From positions 1 to 10,856 of the forward strand of contig RBNI01006911.1 in NCBI GenBank assembly GCA_003990745.1: DNA of 10,856 nucleotides, written 5' to 3'. The notes beneath the pieces were generated by a model, which saw only the letters and a program-made list of their open reading frames with translations, searched no databases and had not been told where the DNA came from. Positions 1-8,978 of the stretch are shown piece by piece. This stretch comes from Jimgerdemannia flammicorona (taxonomy: Eukaryota; Mucoromycota; Endogonomycetes; Endogonales; Endogonaceae). A program made the translations under genes and the position numbers. Every line of letters starts with the position of its first letter. Positions within the stretch are counted from its first letter, which is position 1.

Positions 1-207
1 CCTATGGGGGCCCTCCTCAAAGACATTCCACCAATGTTCCGTGAGCCCCACCCATATTGCAACGGCCCAACCCACTATCAGCCACTCATTCCCCACCCCC
101 CCCACCAGCCTCGACTGCAGTGCCGCCCACCGCCCACCCTCCTCAGGGTCAGGCGCTGACACTCCCAACCTCTCTCTAACTACTCTCCAAAAATTTTCCA
201 TACTCTT

Positions 208-279
208 GCACTCCCCTAGCCAATGCTCAGGAGTCTGCACTACCCCACCCTCCTGCCCTACATTATGACACTCCTCACA
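208..279 (-). other. C-terminal zinc knuckle (zf-RVT-like) of copy A ORF2
   Basis: The minus-strand frame gives CEECHNVGQEGGVV, then TPEHWLGEC: a Cys-x2-Cys pair, then His-x4-Cys. Upstream text (PLKLWVAW, stop, RLLRRNV) resembles the helical lead-in of zf-RVT domains at the end of LINE ORF2 proteins. The frame is the same as RT. Copy B has the equivalent knuckle at 9481-9552 with all four ligands retained. In the family this knuckle follows RT and is thought to bind nucleic acid. Confidence 0.78.
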
Positions 280-642
280 ATCAAAGACCCCGCCATCTAT
301 CAGATGACCAGCCCTAAAATTGAGTATCACATTTCTACGCAGCAACCTCTACCAAGCTACCCAGAGTTTCAGTGGTAGCCACCTTGACACAACCTTGATC
401 CAAGACCAGATGCCTGCCCAGTCCCATCTCTCTCCAATTCCAGCCCCTTGCCAGGTCTCCGGCCAAAGGTCTTGCCCCAGACCTCTAAGGCACTCCATAC
501 CCTCCTCTAAGCGGAAGTCCTCAGCCAGATTCTCTCTCAACAAGAGCCTGTCCCACCTCCACATCACCAGGCCCCAGTCCTTATCTCCTTCAGTATCTCA
601 TCAACAGATCCCAATGTGGTGGGCCCCATCTACCACTCCCTA

Positions 643-2271
643 CCAGAATCCTTTGTATCGCATCCTCTGACTACCATCCAAGGCCACCAAGGACAGTAGA
701 TCCTCTGAACCCCCCTGTGGCGATACCCTCACCTCCCACAAATGCTGCATAAGGGGCACCCATTCACCTCCTCTCAACTCACTGGCCCTCTTCATCCACC
801 ATGCCCTCAAGCAGAGTAGCTTCTTGGGAAAGTCCACCAGGCCAAGTCCTCTATGATCCACAGGGAGTGCTAGTGCCTCCCAGCCAATCTGACTCCAGCG
901 TCCAGCCCAGAGCCAAGAGTGGGCCATCTTGAGAAGCCTTTTAACCACCCACTTAGGGAAGTCCAAGTGGTAGCCCAAATACCAAAGCTTCGGCATCCAG
1001 TACACATTCAGAACAGTTACCCTTCCTGCCAGCAACACCTGCCTATCACCCCAACTCATCAGTACTTTCCCCCATTCTACCAGCTTGCCCTCCCACCACT
1101 CCTTGGGAAGTAAAGAGCCATACACTGAGAAATAGATACCCAAGTACCATATCACTCCTTCAGCTGGGACAATTGTTCCAATGACATCCCCCCCTATGAC
1201 TCCTTCCCCCAGAACCATTGTCTCACACTTGTGCCAGTTGAGTTTCGCTCCAGCACATCGTTCATACCACTCAACTGTCTCCTTGAGCATGGCCATATCT
1301 GCCACCAAGCCCAATCCAACCACCATATTATCCGCAAAGGCCCCCACCTTCCAATTGACACCCAAGATATTCAGTCCACCAACTCTGTGCCGTATCTGAT
1401 CCAACAATGGCTCCAGGGCAAAGGCATAGAGGATAGGTGATAGCAGATCCCCCTGAGGCACCCCTCTCCCCAAGGGGAAGGAAGCCCCCCTATATCCATT
1501 CACCAGAATCACAGCCCTACTCTCTTCCAGTAGTCTAATAAGGGCCCGACACACACCCACTGATACCCCAATGCACTCCAGTACCTTCTCTAACCATACT
1601 CTCCGAACTCTATCATAGGCCTTCTCTTGGTCTAGAAAAACTAAGCGGCCATCCACACCTGCAGCCCTAGTGCCTTCAATGACACTGTGAACCCATGCCA
1701 TGCCATCTTGGATTAGTCGGCCCCCAACAAAGCCTCTCTGCTCCTTCTCCAACACCTGTTGGGCCACCCCTTGTAGTCTCACCACCAGGACTTTGGTGAC
1801 CAACTTGCGGTCCATATCCAGCAGCATAATTGGCCTCCAATTCTTCCAGTCCTCCTTATGCCCTTTATCCTTGTACAGCAGGGATACCAGCCCCAACTGC
1901 TGCCCCCCAATCCACTCCCCATTACTGATGACTGCATCACACATCAGTGACATCTCCTCCAGAGCCTCTTCTATGGATGCCATATGTTTCCAAAAGTCCC
2001 AAGGCAAACCATCCTCCCCAGGTGCCATTTCCAGAGTTGTTGATGCCAGAACTCGAAGAATCTCCTCTCCCAAAACTGGTTGGCCAAGATCCCCCAACCC
2101 TGTGGCAGAATTCAGGTACCACTCTTCTAGATGCCGCTCAATGTCTTGCGCCCCCTCCCCTCCCTCCTCTTCACTCCAGAGATTACTCCAGCAGGCACTC
2201 AGTTGGCCCAGGATCCCCTGCACACCTACTACTATCTCCCCCTCATCATTAAGGACTCCTTCCCACTGGTG
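643..2271 (-). other. Reverse transcriptase block of copy A ORF2, open for 543 codons, active site mutated
   Basis: This is the longest uninterrupted stretch in the window. RT motifs occur in the usual LINE order: NWRPIMLLDMDRK (motif 1), QRGFVGGRLIQDG (motif 2), FLDQEKAYDRV (motif A, first catalytic Asp intact), GRGVPQGDLLSPIL (motif B), AFADNMVVG (motif C), AKLNWHKCE (motif D) and IWYLGIYF (motif E). Motif C in this family is normally FADD; here the second Asp is Asn (codon AAT, plus-strand 1327-1329), a single G-to-A change that should abolish catalysis. Copy B keeps FADD. There is no ATG at the 5' end (TGA at 2272-2274 precedes GTG-rich sequence), so this is an internal piece of ORF2 and not a separate gene. 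Confidence 0.9.
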
Positions 2272-2766
2272 TCATGCTCCCCTAGTATGAAGAAGACAGG
2301 ACAAAAACCTTGTAGGCCTTTCGCCTTCTTCCAATCTCTGCCACCGTAATCTTGCCACCATAGCCTGAGCCTGCATCGCTTCCTCCTTCCTCAACAGATC
2401 CTGTAGTTCCACCACTTCCAGCTTAGCCTGCTTAGCCTTCTAGTCCAATAACTCCTCCTCCTCCAATACCCCAGCCCAGTTCAGGAGTAATCTTTCTAGC
2501 CTCCTAGATGCCCATTGGACTTGTCTCCTCCTCTGAGCACCTCTCTCCTTCCCCACTTCCCCCCAGTACCTCTGAGCTTCAGATTTCAATCGGCGCCACC
2601 TATCTCCAATCCAAATCCCAGCATACCTCCAAATATGAACCTTAGTCTGTACCTCTACCACCCACGCATTCCACAGGTCCATCTCATCCAGCAATGAAGA
2701 GTTCAGATGCCAATGTCCTGGCCCCTCTCTGCTCCCTCCAAACCTCCCACCTCCCCGAATACCCCA

Positions 2767-3447
2767 GTGATCTGACCAAGGGCACCACTCGACCTCCATC
2801 GTCTCCCAAACTGTATTGCCCCAACACTCACCAGTCAGAATCCAATCAATCCTAGTATCAAGTCCTCCCACCCAGTGAGTATACAGACATCGATCCCCAT
2901 CCTGAAGTCGCATGGCATCCACCAGTGAACTGAGTCTTTCCACCTCTTCCCATTCCTCCAATCCCCCACTCCTTCCTACCATGCCCCATCCCCCATCAGT
3001 TCTGTCCAGTCTACTCTCCTGTACCATATTAAAATCACCTCCCAGACAATCCACCCCCACCTCCACCAAGAGCCCAGAATCCTACAGATCTCTGATCCAC
3101 ACCACTCAGGTCCCCCTTTCTGCCAGGCTGTAATAAGATCCCACCACAATTGAGTTCCAACCAGGCCTCTACCATGTCCCCCACACTAATCTACTACCCC
3201 AATGTCCAGTGTCCTCAATGTCCCCTTTCCCCTTCCTAACCAGGATTCCCACTTTACTCTGCCAAACTGTCTCCCCACCCCATTCTCTCATCCATTCCAG
3301 TGCATCCTCCTCCCCCTCACACTATACATCTTGAAGTAAGAAGAGATCCGCCTCCAGTTTCTTCAGCCATCCAAAAATCCTGTGTCGCCTCCCAGTCCCT
3401 CTAAGCCCATTGACATTTATAGAAAAAATGTTCGTTATACTATTCAT
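2767..3447 (-). other. APE-type endonuclease domain of copy A ORF2 (degenerate)
   Basis: The order of motifs matches the exonuclease-endonuclease-phosphatase fold of LINE endonucleases: NVNGLRG near the start; FLLQDV where the family usually has LQE, so the metal-binding Glu appears to be Asp; VVGSYYSLAERG (the Tyr motif); GGDFNMV with SRLDRTDGG after it; DTRIDWIL; and finally WSDHWGI (the Asp-His pair, His codon at 2767-2769). Four in-frame stops interrupt it (3322, 3169, 3106 and 3082). Apart from the Glu-to-Asp site, the recognisable catalytic residues are still present, so stops rather than residue loss are the main damage. Domain edges are approximate. Confidence 0.8.
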
Positions 3448-3474
3448 AGTGAAATATTTGATATTGTTACTTTC

Positions 3475-3483
3475 CTACATCTA
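3475..3483 (-). other. ORF1/ORF2 junction: TAG-ATG-TAG in one frame
   Basis: On the minus strand ORF1 ends with TAG (3483-3481), followed at once by ATG (3480-3478) and another TAG (3477-3475). The candidate ORF2 ATG lies nine codons further on, at 3447-3445, in the same reading frame. If the stops are original, ORF2 would need reinitiation or read-through. If either TAG arose from CAG by C-to-T change, the parent element may have had a single fused ORF. The sequence alone does not decide between these. Confidence 0.6.
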
Positions 3484-5469
3484 CAGTTCCATGCTCACTT
3501 CCTCTCCAGCCAGATCCAGGTTCCATTCTGCCTCAATCTCACCCTCCACATTCTGCTGTTCTTCCAGAGCTGCCAATAATTCTGCACAGTCCTCACCATC
3601 CACTATCTCCATTGATGCCCAGTACTCCTCGCACACCACCTGCCACTTTTCCAGCCCCTTCTATGGCCCCCACAGATAAGCTGCCCTCTCGTTAGCAATA
3701 CCCAAGAGCATTGCCTCCCTTGCCTCAGTGACCTCATACTCCTCCGCCTCTAAGAGAGCTGCCATCATCTCATCTCTCAACTTCCTCATGACCTCCTCTC
3801 CTCACAACACTCGCCCCCAGAATTCCTCACTGATCACCCAGAAGTTGATCTCTCCCAATTCCTCTGCCACCACATTCTGTAGCATCCTCAACAGCCACTT
3901 CTCCCCCCCAACTACCTCAGCTACCTGCGCCAAATCTGCCTCTCCTTCCTTCCTCTCCTCAGTTCATACAGACTCATCCCAACCATCCTCTGACACATCC
4001 TCCAACTCTCCTTCACCCACCTCGGGAACACCATACTGGATCAGGTTATCATCCACCATCGCCATGTCCACTACCGCCCCCTCTAGCTCCTGTCCCCCAC
4101 TCTTCTTTGTCTTCCCCTCTTACTGCCCGGCCACTGCCCAGATACTAGCATCTGCTCCGGCACCCTCCTCCATAGCCCCAGCCCTTGGTCCCCCATCCAA
4201 GCTGGCCAGTAGTTCCTTCTGCAGCTGTCTCCCCTTCGCCTTCTCCCAGAGCACCTTGTCCATTCGCACCTTCTTGCCCTTGATCACCTCCACCACTGTC
4301 CTAGCCTCATAAGCCCTCTAAGCCCTGTACCTTCTCTCCACAACCCCCGCCAAGTCCTCAAGCACCTCCAGCAGGTCCTCCTCCTCTTCTTCAGACCCCT
4401 TCACCCTTGAAACCTTGCACTCCACTGGGCCCCACTTCATCACCACTGGCCAGTCCCTAGCTTTCCCAGTATTCTCCATCCCAAACAGCCTCAGCCTGAC
4501 GTCCACATCACCTGTTCTGAGCTCAGTCCCCTCCCATACCCTAAACCCAATATCGACCACCTCGCCGTACTCCTTCACCACATCCATGACCAGCCTCCTC
4601 GCCTCCTCCATTTTCACCATTGGCAAGTCTGCCACCACCAGATGAACCACTCAGGGGTCCCAATGCATACACCTTGCCATCAGTACCGAAATCCCTCCAA
4701 ACACCACACCCTTCTCCACCACCTCCAGTAGCAAACCCTCCTCTTCAAACCCCACCTCAACTGCCTCTAGCTTCTTCAAAAACTTAACTGAGGCTGCTCC
4801 TTTCACCTCACTAGCCAATAGCCTCAGCACCATCTTTGCCATCACTGCCAAGACACGGAAGCACAGTGTGATGGCGAATTCCGATCAAGATTTTTTAAGT
4901 AATGGGGCCGCCACCAGGCCCGTCACACCATCAGCCAGGTCCCAGGGTCCTGCGCCACTCCCCTGACCAGGTCCCCCATCAGCCGTCACATCTGGATTTT
5001 TTTCCAGATTGCCCATCACACTGTCATCAGCAGTCACCACCTCAGCCACTACACCGCCAGCCCCACTACGCTGACCCCCCAGTGGAGGGGCCTCCTTGCT
5101 ACTCGAGGTAGCAGCCACCTTCCCCAGCTCCAGCCAGCCATCCAGTCCAGTCGCCTGCTTCCCCATCCTGACCTTATCTGCGAAGGTCATCCTCCCTCCC
5201 CCATGTGGCCTCGCACCTCCTCTGCCACCACCTCCAGCCCCACGACCTCTTATCGAAGCACTCAGCATACCAAGACCCACACCTTGACCCCCCCCCACAT
5301 GTTGCCAGTCAAAGGCACTGGGGCCCCCCTGCCCAGTACACTCACTAGAATATGCATTGCTTGCCATCTTGATAGCACCAATACTTGAAGATGTTGTTGA
5401 AAAGTGTTGCCTGAGTCTTGTATCACCCGAATGGTACTGGTGAAAGATGTAGTTCATCAGCTCAGCCAT
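3481..5469 (-). pseudogene. LINE copy A ORF1 (RNA-binding, Gag-like protein), broken by stops
   Basis: Start is the first ATG after an in-frame TAA; a second ATG about 34 codons in (MASNAYSS) is an alternative. The frame runs 662 codons to TAG at 3481-3483. In order: a short AT-rich N-terminus; a Gly/Arg-rich tract (GRGAGGGGRGG, about residues 73-83); the motif MTFADKVRMG; an RRM-like block around 4660-4420 (HLVVADLP, then EYGEVVDIGF); a basic stretch (KGKKVRMDKV); and an acidic, helical, probably coiled-coil tail. No CCHC knuckle is visible. In-frame stops: TGA 4885-4887, TGA 4651-4653, TAG 4318-4320, TAA 4120-4122, TGA 3964-3966, TGA 3802-3804, TAG 3661-3663. Each could come from CGA, CAA or CAG by one C-to-T change. 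ORF1 proteins of LINEs bind the element RNA; that role is family knowledge. The RRM call is moderate. Confidence 0.75.
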
Positions 5470-5488
5470 AGGTATCTTTTATCATATA

Positions 5489-6023
5489 TAGGTTGACCTA
5501 ACTAATGCATATTACTATATTCTCATTCACTTTACTAACTGAGAGCTGCTCAGTTTCAAATAGACAGAACAATTCTACTTCAACTAGTTCACTCTTTAAA
5601 GCATCTTATCCTCACCTTTTCACTTTATTTTTTTTGCAAAACTCCTCATATAGATGGCTCTTCAGCAGGTTTTTAATCTCTTATTTACTATATTAATAAC
5701 TTCCTACTGATCTCTATCTCTATGCTTAAAGTTGCCAACTAGGAGCTTTAATCATTTCTATTACTTAGTCATGATCTCAGTTGGTCAATACAGGACTACA
5801 GGGTGGAGGGACCTACATACTATGGCTGTAGTTATCTAAGGTATCAAATTGATTCAGCTGCTATGGAAGCTTGCCTTCCTACTAGGAAGATTGACATAAT
5901 TATAGACTAAGCTTTGCCTTAGTCCAGACTATTTCAGAGTTGGTTTCTACTATTCTGAAAGTGTTGGCATATATTATTTTGTCTTAAACAAGATCTTACA
6001 TTTGAAATTTCATCTGTTTAAGA
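5489..6023. repeat. Cluster of perfect short inverted repeats (stem-loops)
   Basis: At least six perfect stems lie in about 535 bases: TAGGT/ACCTA at 5489-5500; AACTGAG/CTCAGTT at 5537-5555 (5-nt loop); TTAAAG/CTTTAA at 5726-5751 with AGTTG/CAACT nested inside at 5730-5740; CTTCCT/AGGAAG at 5875-5889 (3-nt loop); GACTAAG/CTTAGTC at 5905-5924 (6-nt loop); and TCTTAAACA/TGTTTAAGA at 5982-6023 (9-bp stem, 24-nt loop). Short stems are expected by chance in AT-rich DNA, but 7- and 9-bp perfect ones this dense are less so. Possible sources are the LINE 5' UTR or the terminal region of the DIRS-like element. Confidence 0.5.
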
Positions 6024-6156
6024 TATGTATACAAGACATTTTATATAAAACATTATAATAAAAAAGTTCTCAACTCTCATGAAGTCCTTTAGCCATTTTG
6101 AAAGCTTAGTAGGTCACCTCTTCTTGGGACCACCAAAACCTCTCTACTATATTACT
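5501..6156. other. Gene-free AT-rich stretch between LINE copy A and the DIRS-like element
   Basis: No open frame of note and no recognisable protein motif lies on either strand. The stretch contains no CpG, a T9 run near 5629-5637, and most of the stem-loop cluster described separately. It must contain the 5' boundary of LINE copy A and the left boundary or leader of the DIRS-like element, but neither edge is marked by a repeat I can see. Confidence 0.6.
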
Positions 6157-7021
6157 ATGAGTAATGAACAACTTCAACAACAACAATAGACCACTCTGGC
6201 CAAATATGCCAAGTTTCTTAGACAGATCACTGAGACTGTTATAGTCAGCCCCTGCCCTCCTCTGCTGGATCCAGTATTTGCAGACTGCCATGAATGATAC
6301 AACTCATCAATACTCTCTTCCTCCAGAGATCTTATAATTCCAACCACACAGTAATTGAAACTGATGACCCTCCCAATAGTATGGACCTCTATAGTGATAC
6401 TGATAGCAATAATGAGGAATTTCTCACTACTACAAAATCTCAGTCCATTCTACACTATTATGTACCCCCTACATTCACAGATGCTGTACCCCTGAAATAT
6501 GTCAAAACTTACCTCATTACTGCTAGTTTCAAGAAAATCTCGATCAAAACTCTGAAAATATATGAGGTATTCTCTATTCACCCTCTATTGATGAAGCCTT
6601 TGTTGATAATTTCAGCAAATCAAAGAAGTAGACAAGGTTCTTACTGACATCCAACAGACAATCTATAATATCCTTTACTCTATTACTATCACATCACTCT
6701 CCAGACTCTCAAACCCTGCCCTAATAGTATCAATCTCCACTACTATAGCTTAGTTTATAATACTATTATTTTCACCCTAGTGGAAAAGCTGCAAGACTCC
6801 CTCTGGATCAGTTTTCATGAAACTGAATGAATTCAGATCTGTCAATATTTTGAACTGACAAAATCTGCTAGATGGTCACCTACTCTTATCTCTACCTATA
6901 TACTATAGTCTCAGGTTTTAAATATGATGGTGACTTGTTTGGCACTAAGTTTACCCACCATTTCTATAATGATGCCAAGTATCATAAATACCTTCTCATC
7001 ATCAAGGAATCCTCCAAGCAA
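6157..7021 (+). pseudogene. Gag-like region of the DIRS-like element (degenerate, several frames)
   Basis: An ATG at 6157 opens MSNEQLQQQQ, stop, TTLAKYAKFLRQITETV, a plausible coiled-coil Gag start. The best sequence then moves to another frame (6294-6647), with an acidic stretch (SMDLYSDTDSNNEEF), then VDKVLTDIQQTIYNILYSI (from 6628), and finally GFKYDGDLFGTKF (from 6914), whose aromatic-Gly-Asp-Leu-Phe-Gly pattern resembles the end of DIRS Gag proteins. At least two or three frameshifts and several stops are needed to join these pieces. The last frame (6914 onward) runs on into the pre-RT region, so Gag and Pol may be fused or overlapping. The Gag role is inferred from position before RT; I do not recognise a domain with certainty. 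Confidence 0.5.
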
Positions 7022-8956
7022 TGAGGCTACACTCATCCATCTTGTGGACACCTGGGGAAATAAATCATGGGGCAGTTCTCATCCCAACTTCTATACCTCT
7101 CAACAACTGAGTCCCAGAGACTGTACTCTGAGTATGAATAGTCAAGAAGGTCCTCTATACCAAGCTCTAACCCCAGGAAATGGTACATCAACACCTGCTA
7201 CCCATCTCTAAAGGATTGTATGATATACTATACCATTACTTCTAAGACCCCAAATGTTATTTCCAAGATAGGGGTGCAACTAGCTCTGATCCTCAAGACT
7301 ATTTGGATGTCTCTAAGTATTAACTGCTGGACCATTGACACAGCATATGGTAGGAACTACATCAATTGGTAGAGTCCCCCAACTCTCCTCTGGATCAAAC
7401 TCTGATTCTTCTATGAGAGGAGTATATTGATAATGTAGAAGACCCTGGTGGACACTGATATAGCTGAATTCCAAGACAAGACAGCCATCTATCCTACTTA
7501 TAATGGAGAACTGCTCTTCCTCTCTAACATTTCATGATCCTCTAGATCAATAAGAACTATACTTGTCTCAATATATATTCACTGAACAAGTTCATTAAGT
7601 AAGTACACTTCAAGATGGAAGGTATTTAGACTCTATACCATATGGTCTGGCCAGGCCACTACTTAGTCAAAATAGACATCAAGGATACCTATCTTCACAT
7701 CCCCCTATACTCTAATGACTAATGTCTTCTGGCTTTTCAATAGTAAGAGATTAACTGAAAGATCTATATTATGCTACTCAGTCTGTTGTCTGCTCTATAT
7801 ATTTGAACAAAGATGATGGCAGTAGTATTGGCCCCTCTATAAGCTCAGGAAATTTTGTGGACTTACTACATTAATGATATATGCCTCCTGGTAGCCACTA
7901 AGAATGAAGTACTCTGCCATGAACAGATAGTTCACAACCATCAGAAAATGCTAGATTTTCTCCTTCATTCCACTAAATAAATATGGGAGCCTATGCAATA
8001 ATAGACATTTCAGTGTTTTCTGGTTGTCATCATCAAGATGGAACTCTGTCTACTCAAAGATAAAGTATACAAGATTTATAGGAAGACCACATCCCTTCTT
8101 TGATAGATAGCTGTAATCTCTATCTGCAAGAGGGCTTCTCTGGTAGATCTTTATAATTCTACAACTCAGGTAGTTTTTCCAGCCTGTTTATATGTCTGGT
8201 CTCTGATCTGGGACATCCAGGCCTCTCTCAATACCAATAACTATAACTGGAATAACCTAATACTGATCTCCCCCACTGTTCTGAAAGACCTCTACTAGTG
8301 ATCCAATAAACTTTCAGGATGGAATAAATGGTCCCTACTTGCCAAACAACTAGAGGTTACTATAAATACTGATGCCAGTAACTCAGGCTGTGGTTTTGAG
8401 CTCACTGTCTCCTCAATGGTCTCTATGATACTACATGCTTCAGGAACCTGAACTCCAGGGAAACAAGACCTCTCCATCAACTACCAGAAACTCAAGGTGG
8501 TCTACTTTGCCCTTTGGATCAACAAATGACACTTAGAGGACCATACAGTCCACTTATAGATATACAACATGACTGCATGGGTCTTCATCAATAAATAAGA
8601 GGACTCTCTCTACCACTTGAATGAGATTGCAGCAGCAATATATAGGATTTGCATAATAAGGATGATCCATCTCTTTGTTAAATATCTCCCCAGGACAGAA
8701 AATATATATGCCAATTTTCTGTATCATATCCACCCCAGCCCAGATGAGTGGCAGCTTTATCCAACAGTATTCAGATATCTATACTGATGGGCCCCCATCT
8801 ATCTAGACCTCTTTATCTCTCAAATAACAACCCAGATACTCCTCTTTTATAGCAGAAAAGTAGACCCTAATGCCTTAGAGATTAATGCTTTTTAATACCT
8901 ATGACCAATCTCAGGAGTATATGTAAATCTCCTCTAGGTTCTCCTCAACTACACTC
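7022..8956 (+). pseudogene. DIRS-like reverse transcriptase and RNase H, broken by many stops
   Basis: From 7022 to about 7540 one frame holds the linker and pre-RT region (VQLALILKTIW, then NGELLFLSNI). After a shift near 7520-7580 a second frame runs from 7543 to 8956 with no further indel that I can see but about 23 in-frame stops. RT motifs: LNKFIK, FKMEGI, VKIDIKDTYLHIPL, then YINDICLL, where the family has YxDD; the first Asp is Asn (AAT at 7873-7875). RNase H starts around 8356 with INTDASNSGCG (8365 onward) and continues through INYQKLKVVYFALW to EWQLYPTVFRYL. The DIRS-type tail has DLFIS (8806 onward). The frame reaches the poly(T) at 8957 and is cut there. The enzyme would copy the element RNA and remove the RNA strand; this copy is dead. 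Confidence 0.82.
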
Positions 8957-8978
8957 TTTTTTTTTTTTTTTTTTTTTT
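8957..8978 (-). repeat. 22-nt poly(A) tail of LINE copy B (poly(T) on plus strand)
   Basis: An uninterrupted run of 22 T on the plus strand sits exactly between the broken DIRS frame and the LINE 3' UTR. This is the expected 3' end of an element integrated by target-primed reverse transcription. Confidence 0.9.

Larger units (their letters stand above)
1..3447 (-). pseudogene. LINE copy A ORF2 (endonuclease, reverse transcriptase, zinc knuckle), partial and broken
   Basis: The proposed ATG at 3447 lies 12 codons before the conserved endonuclease motif NVNGLRG. The frame continues 1149 codons to the window edge, where the protein is still running. Domain order is APE endonuclease (3447 to about 2767), linker, RT (about 1890 to 1140), thumb/connection, and zf-RVT-like zinc knuckle (279 to 208). 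No RNase H is seen between RT and knuckle, although several Tad1 elements carry one. In-frame stops: TAG 3322-3324, TAG 3169-3171, TGA 3106-3108, TAG 3082-3084, TAG 2440-2442, TGA 2272-2274, TAG 640-642, TGA 601-603, TGA 598-600, TAG 349-351. The family nicks target DNA and reverse-transcribes the element RNA at the nick. With these stops and a damaged RT active site this copy cannot encode a working enzyme. Confidence 0.9.
1..5500 (-). mobile_element. Non-LTR (LINE) retrotransposon, Tad1-like, copy A; 3' end outside window
   Basis: Reading the minus strand from 5469 down to 1, one frame encodes the full domain order of a two-ORF LINE: Gly/Arg-rich ORF1 with an RRM-like domain, then APE-type endonuclease, reverse transcriptase and a CCHC-like zinc knuckle. 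This order is typical of fungal Tad1-clade elements. About 17 in-frame stops interrupt it, yet I find no certain frameshift (one is possible near 570-640), so decay has been mostly by point substitution. The 5' edge is only approximate: a stop (TAA) lies just upstream of the first ATG at 5469, and the sequence turns AT-rich from about 5480. The 3' UTR and poly(A) lie beyond position 1, so target-site duplications cannot be assessed. The clade assignment is by recalled motif patterns only; an R1, I or other APE-LINE clade is possible. Confidence 0.86.
6157..8956 (+). mobile_element. DIRS-like retrotransposon, decayed, interrupted at 8956 by LINE copy B
   Basis: The plus strand carries a Gag-like region followed by a reverse transcriptase and RNase H whose motifs match DIRS-type rather than LTR-type elements: KMEGI then YLVKIDIKDTYLHIPL, YINDI, TDASNSGCG, then the DIRS-characteristic C-terminal DLF[A/I]S motif with FYSRKVDPNALEINAF. 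The frame stops matching exactly where the 22-T run of LINE copy B begins. DIRS elements also carry a tyrosine recombinase and unusual inverted or split repeats; these would lie past the insertion or outside the window and are not seen. Related Ngaro-type YR elements therefore cannot be excluded. The left boundary is set at the first plausible ATG and is a guess. Confidence 0.78.

Noticed and set aside
643..2223. The 527-codon RT frame as an independent gene
   Set aside because: It begins at a GTG with no ATG start, is preceded in frame by endonuclease sequence, and has an inactive RT motif. It is a part of ORF2.
1700..2290. Long plus-strand open frames across LINE copy A (for example 1700-2290 and 3728-4312)
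   Set aside because: Their translations are Ser/Pro/Thr-rich with no motif. They lie antisense to the G-rich LINE coding strand, which is poor in plus-strand stops, so they are shadows.
640..2442. Stop codons as sense codons (an alternative genetic code)
   Set aside because: TAA, TAG and TGA all occur in frame, and copy A/copy B comparison shows Trp-to-stop mutations. Decay explains them better than recoding.
5770..5850. tRNA or SINE-like A box (CTCAGTTGG near 5776-5784) and B box (GGTATCAAATT at 5840)
   Set aside because: The spacing (about 56 bases) is too long for a plain tRNA, the B box matches poorly, and I cannot pair an acceptor stem. A decayed SINE head is possible but unsupported.
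6106..6291. Short minus-strand frames inside the DIRS-like region (6106-6291, 8295-8480)
   Set aside because: No motif, no partner, and antisense to better-supported DIRS coding sequence.
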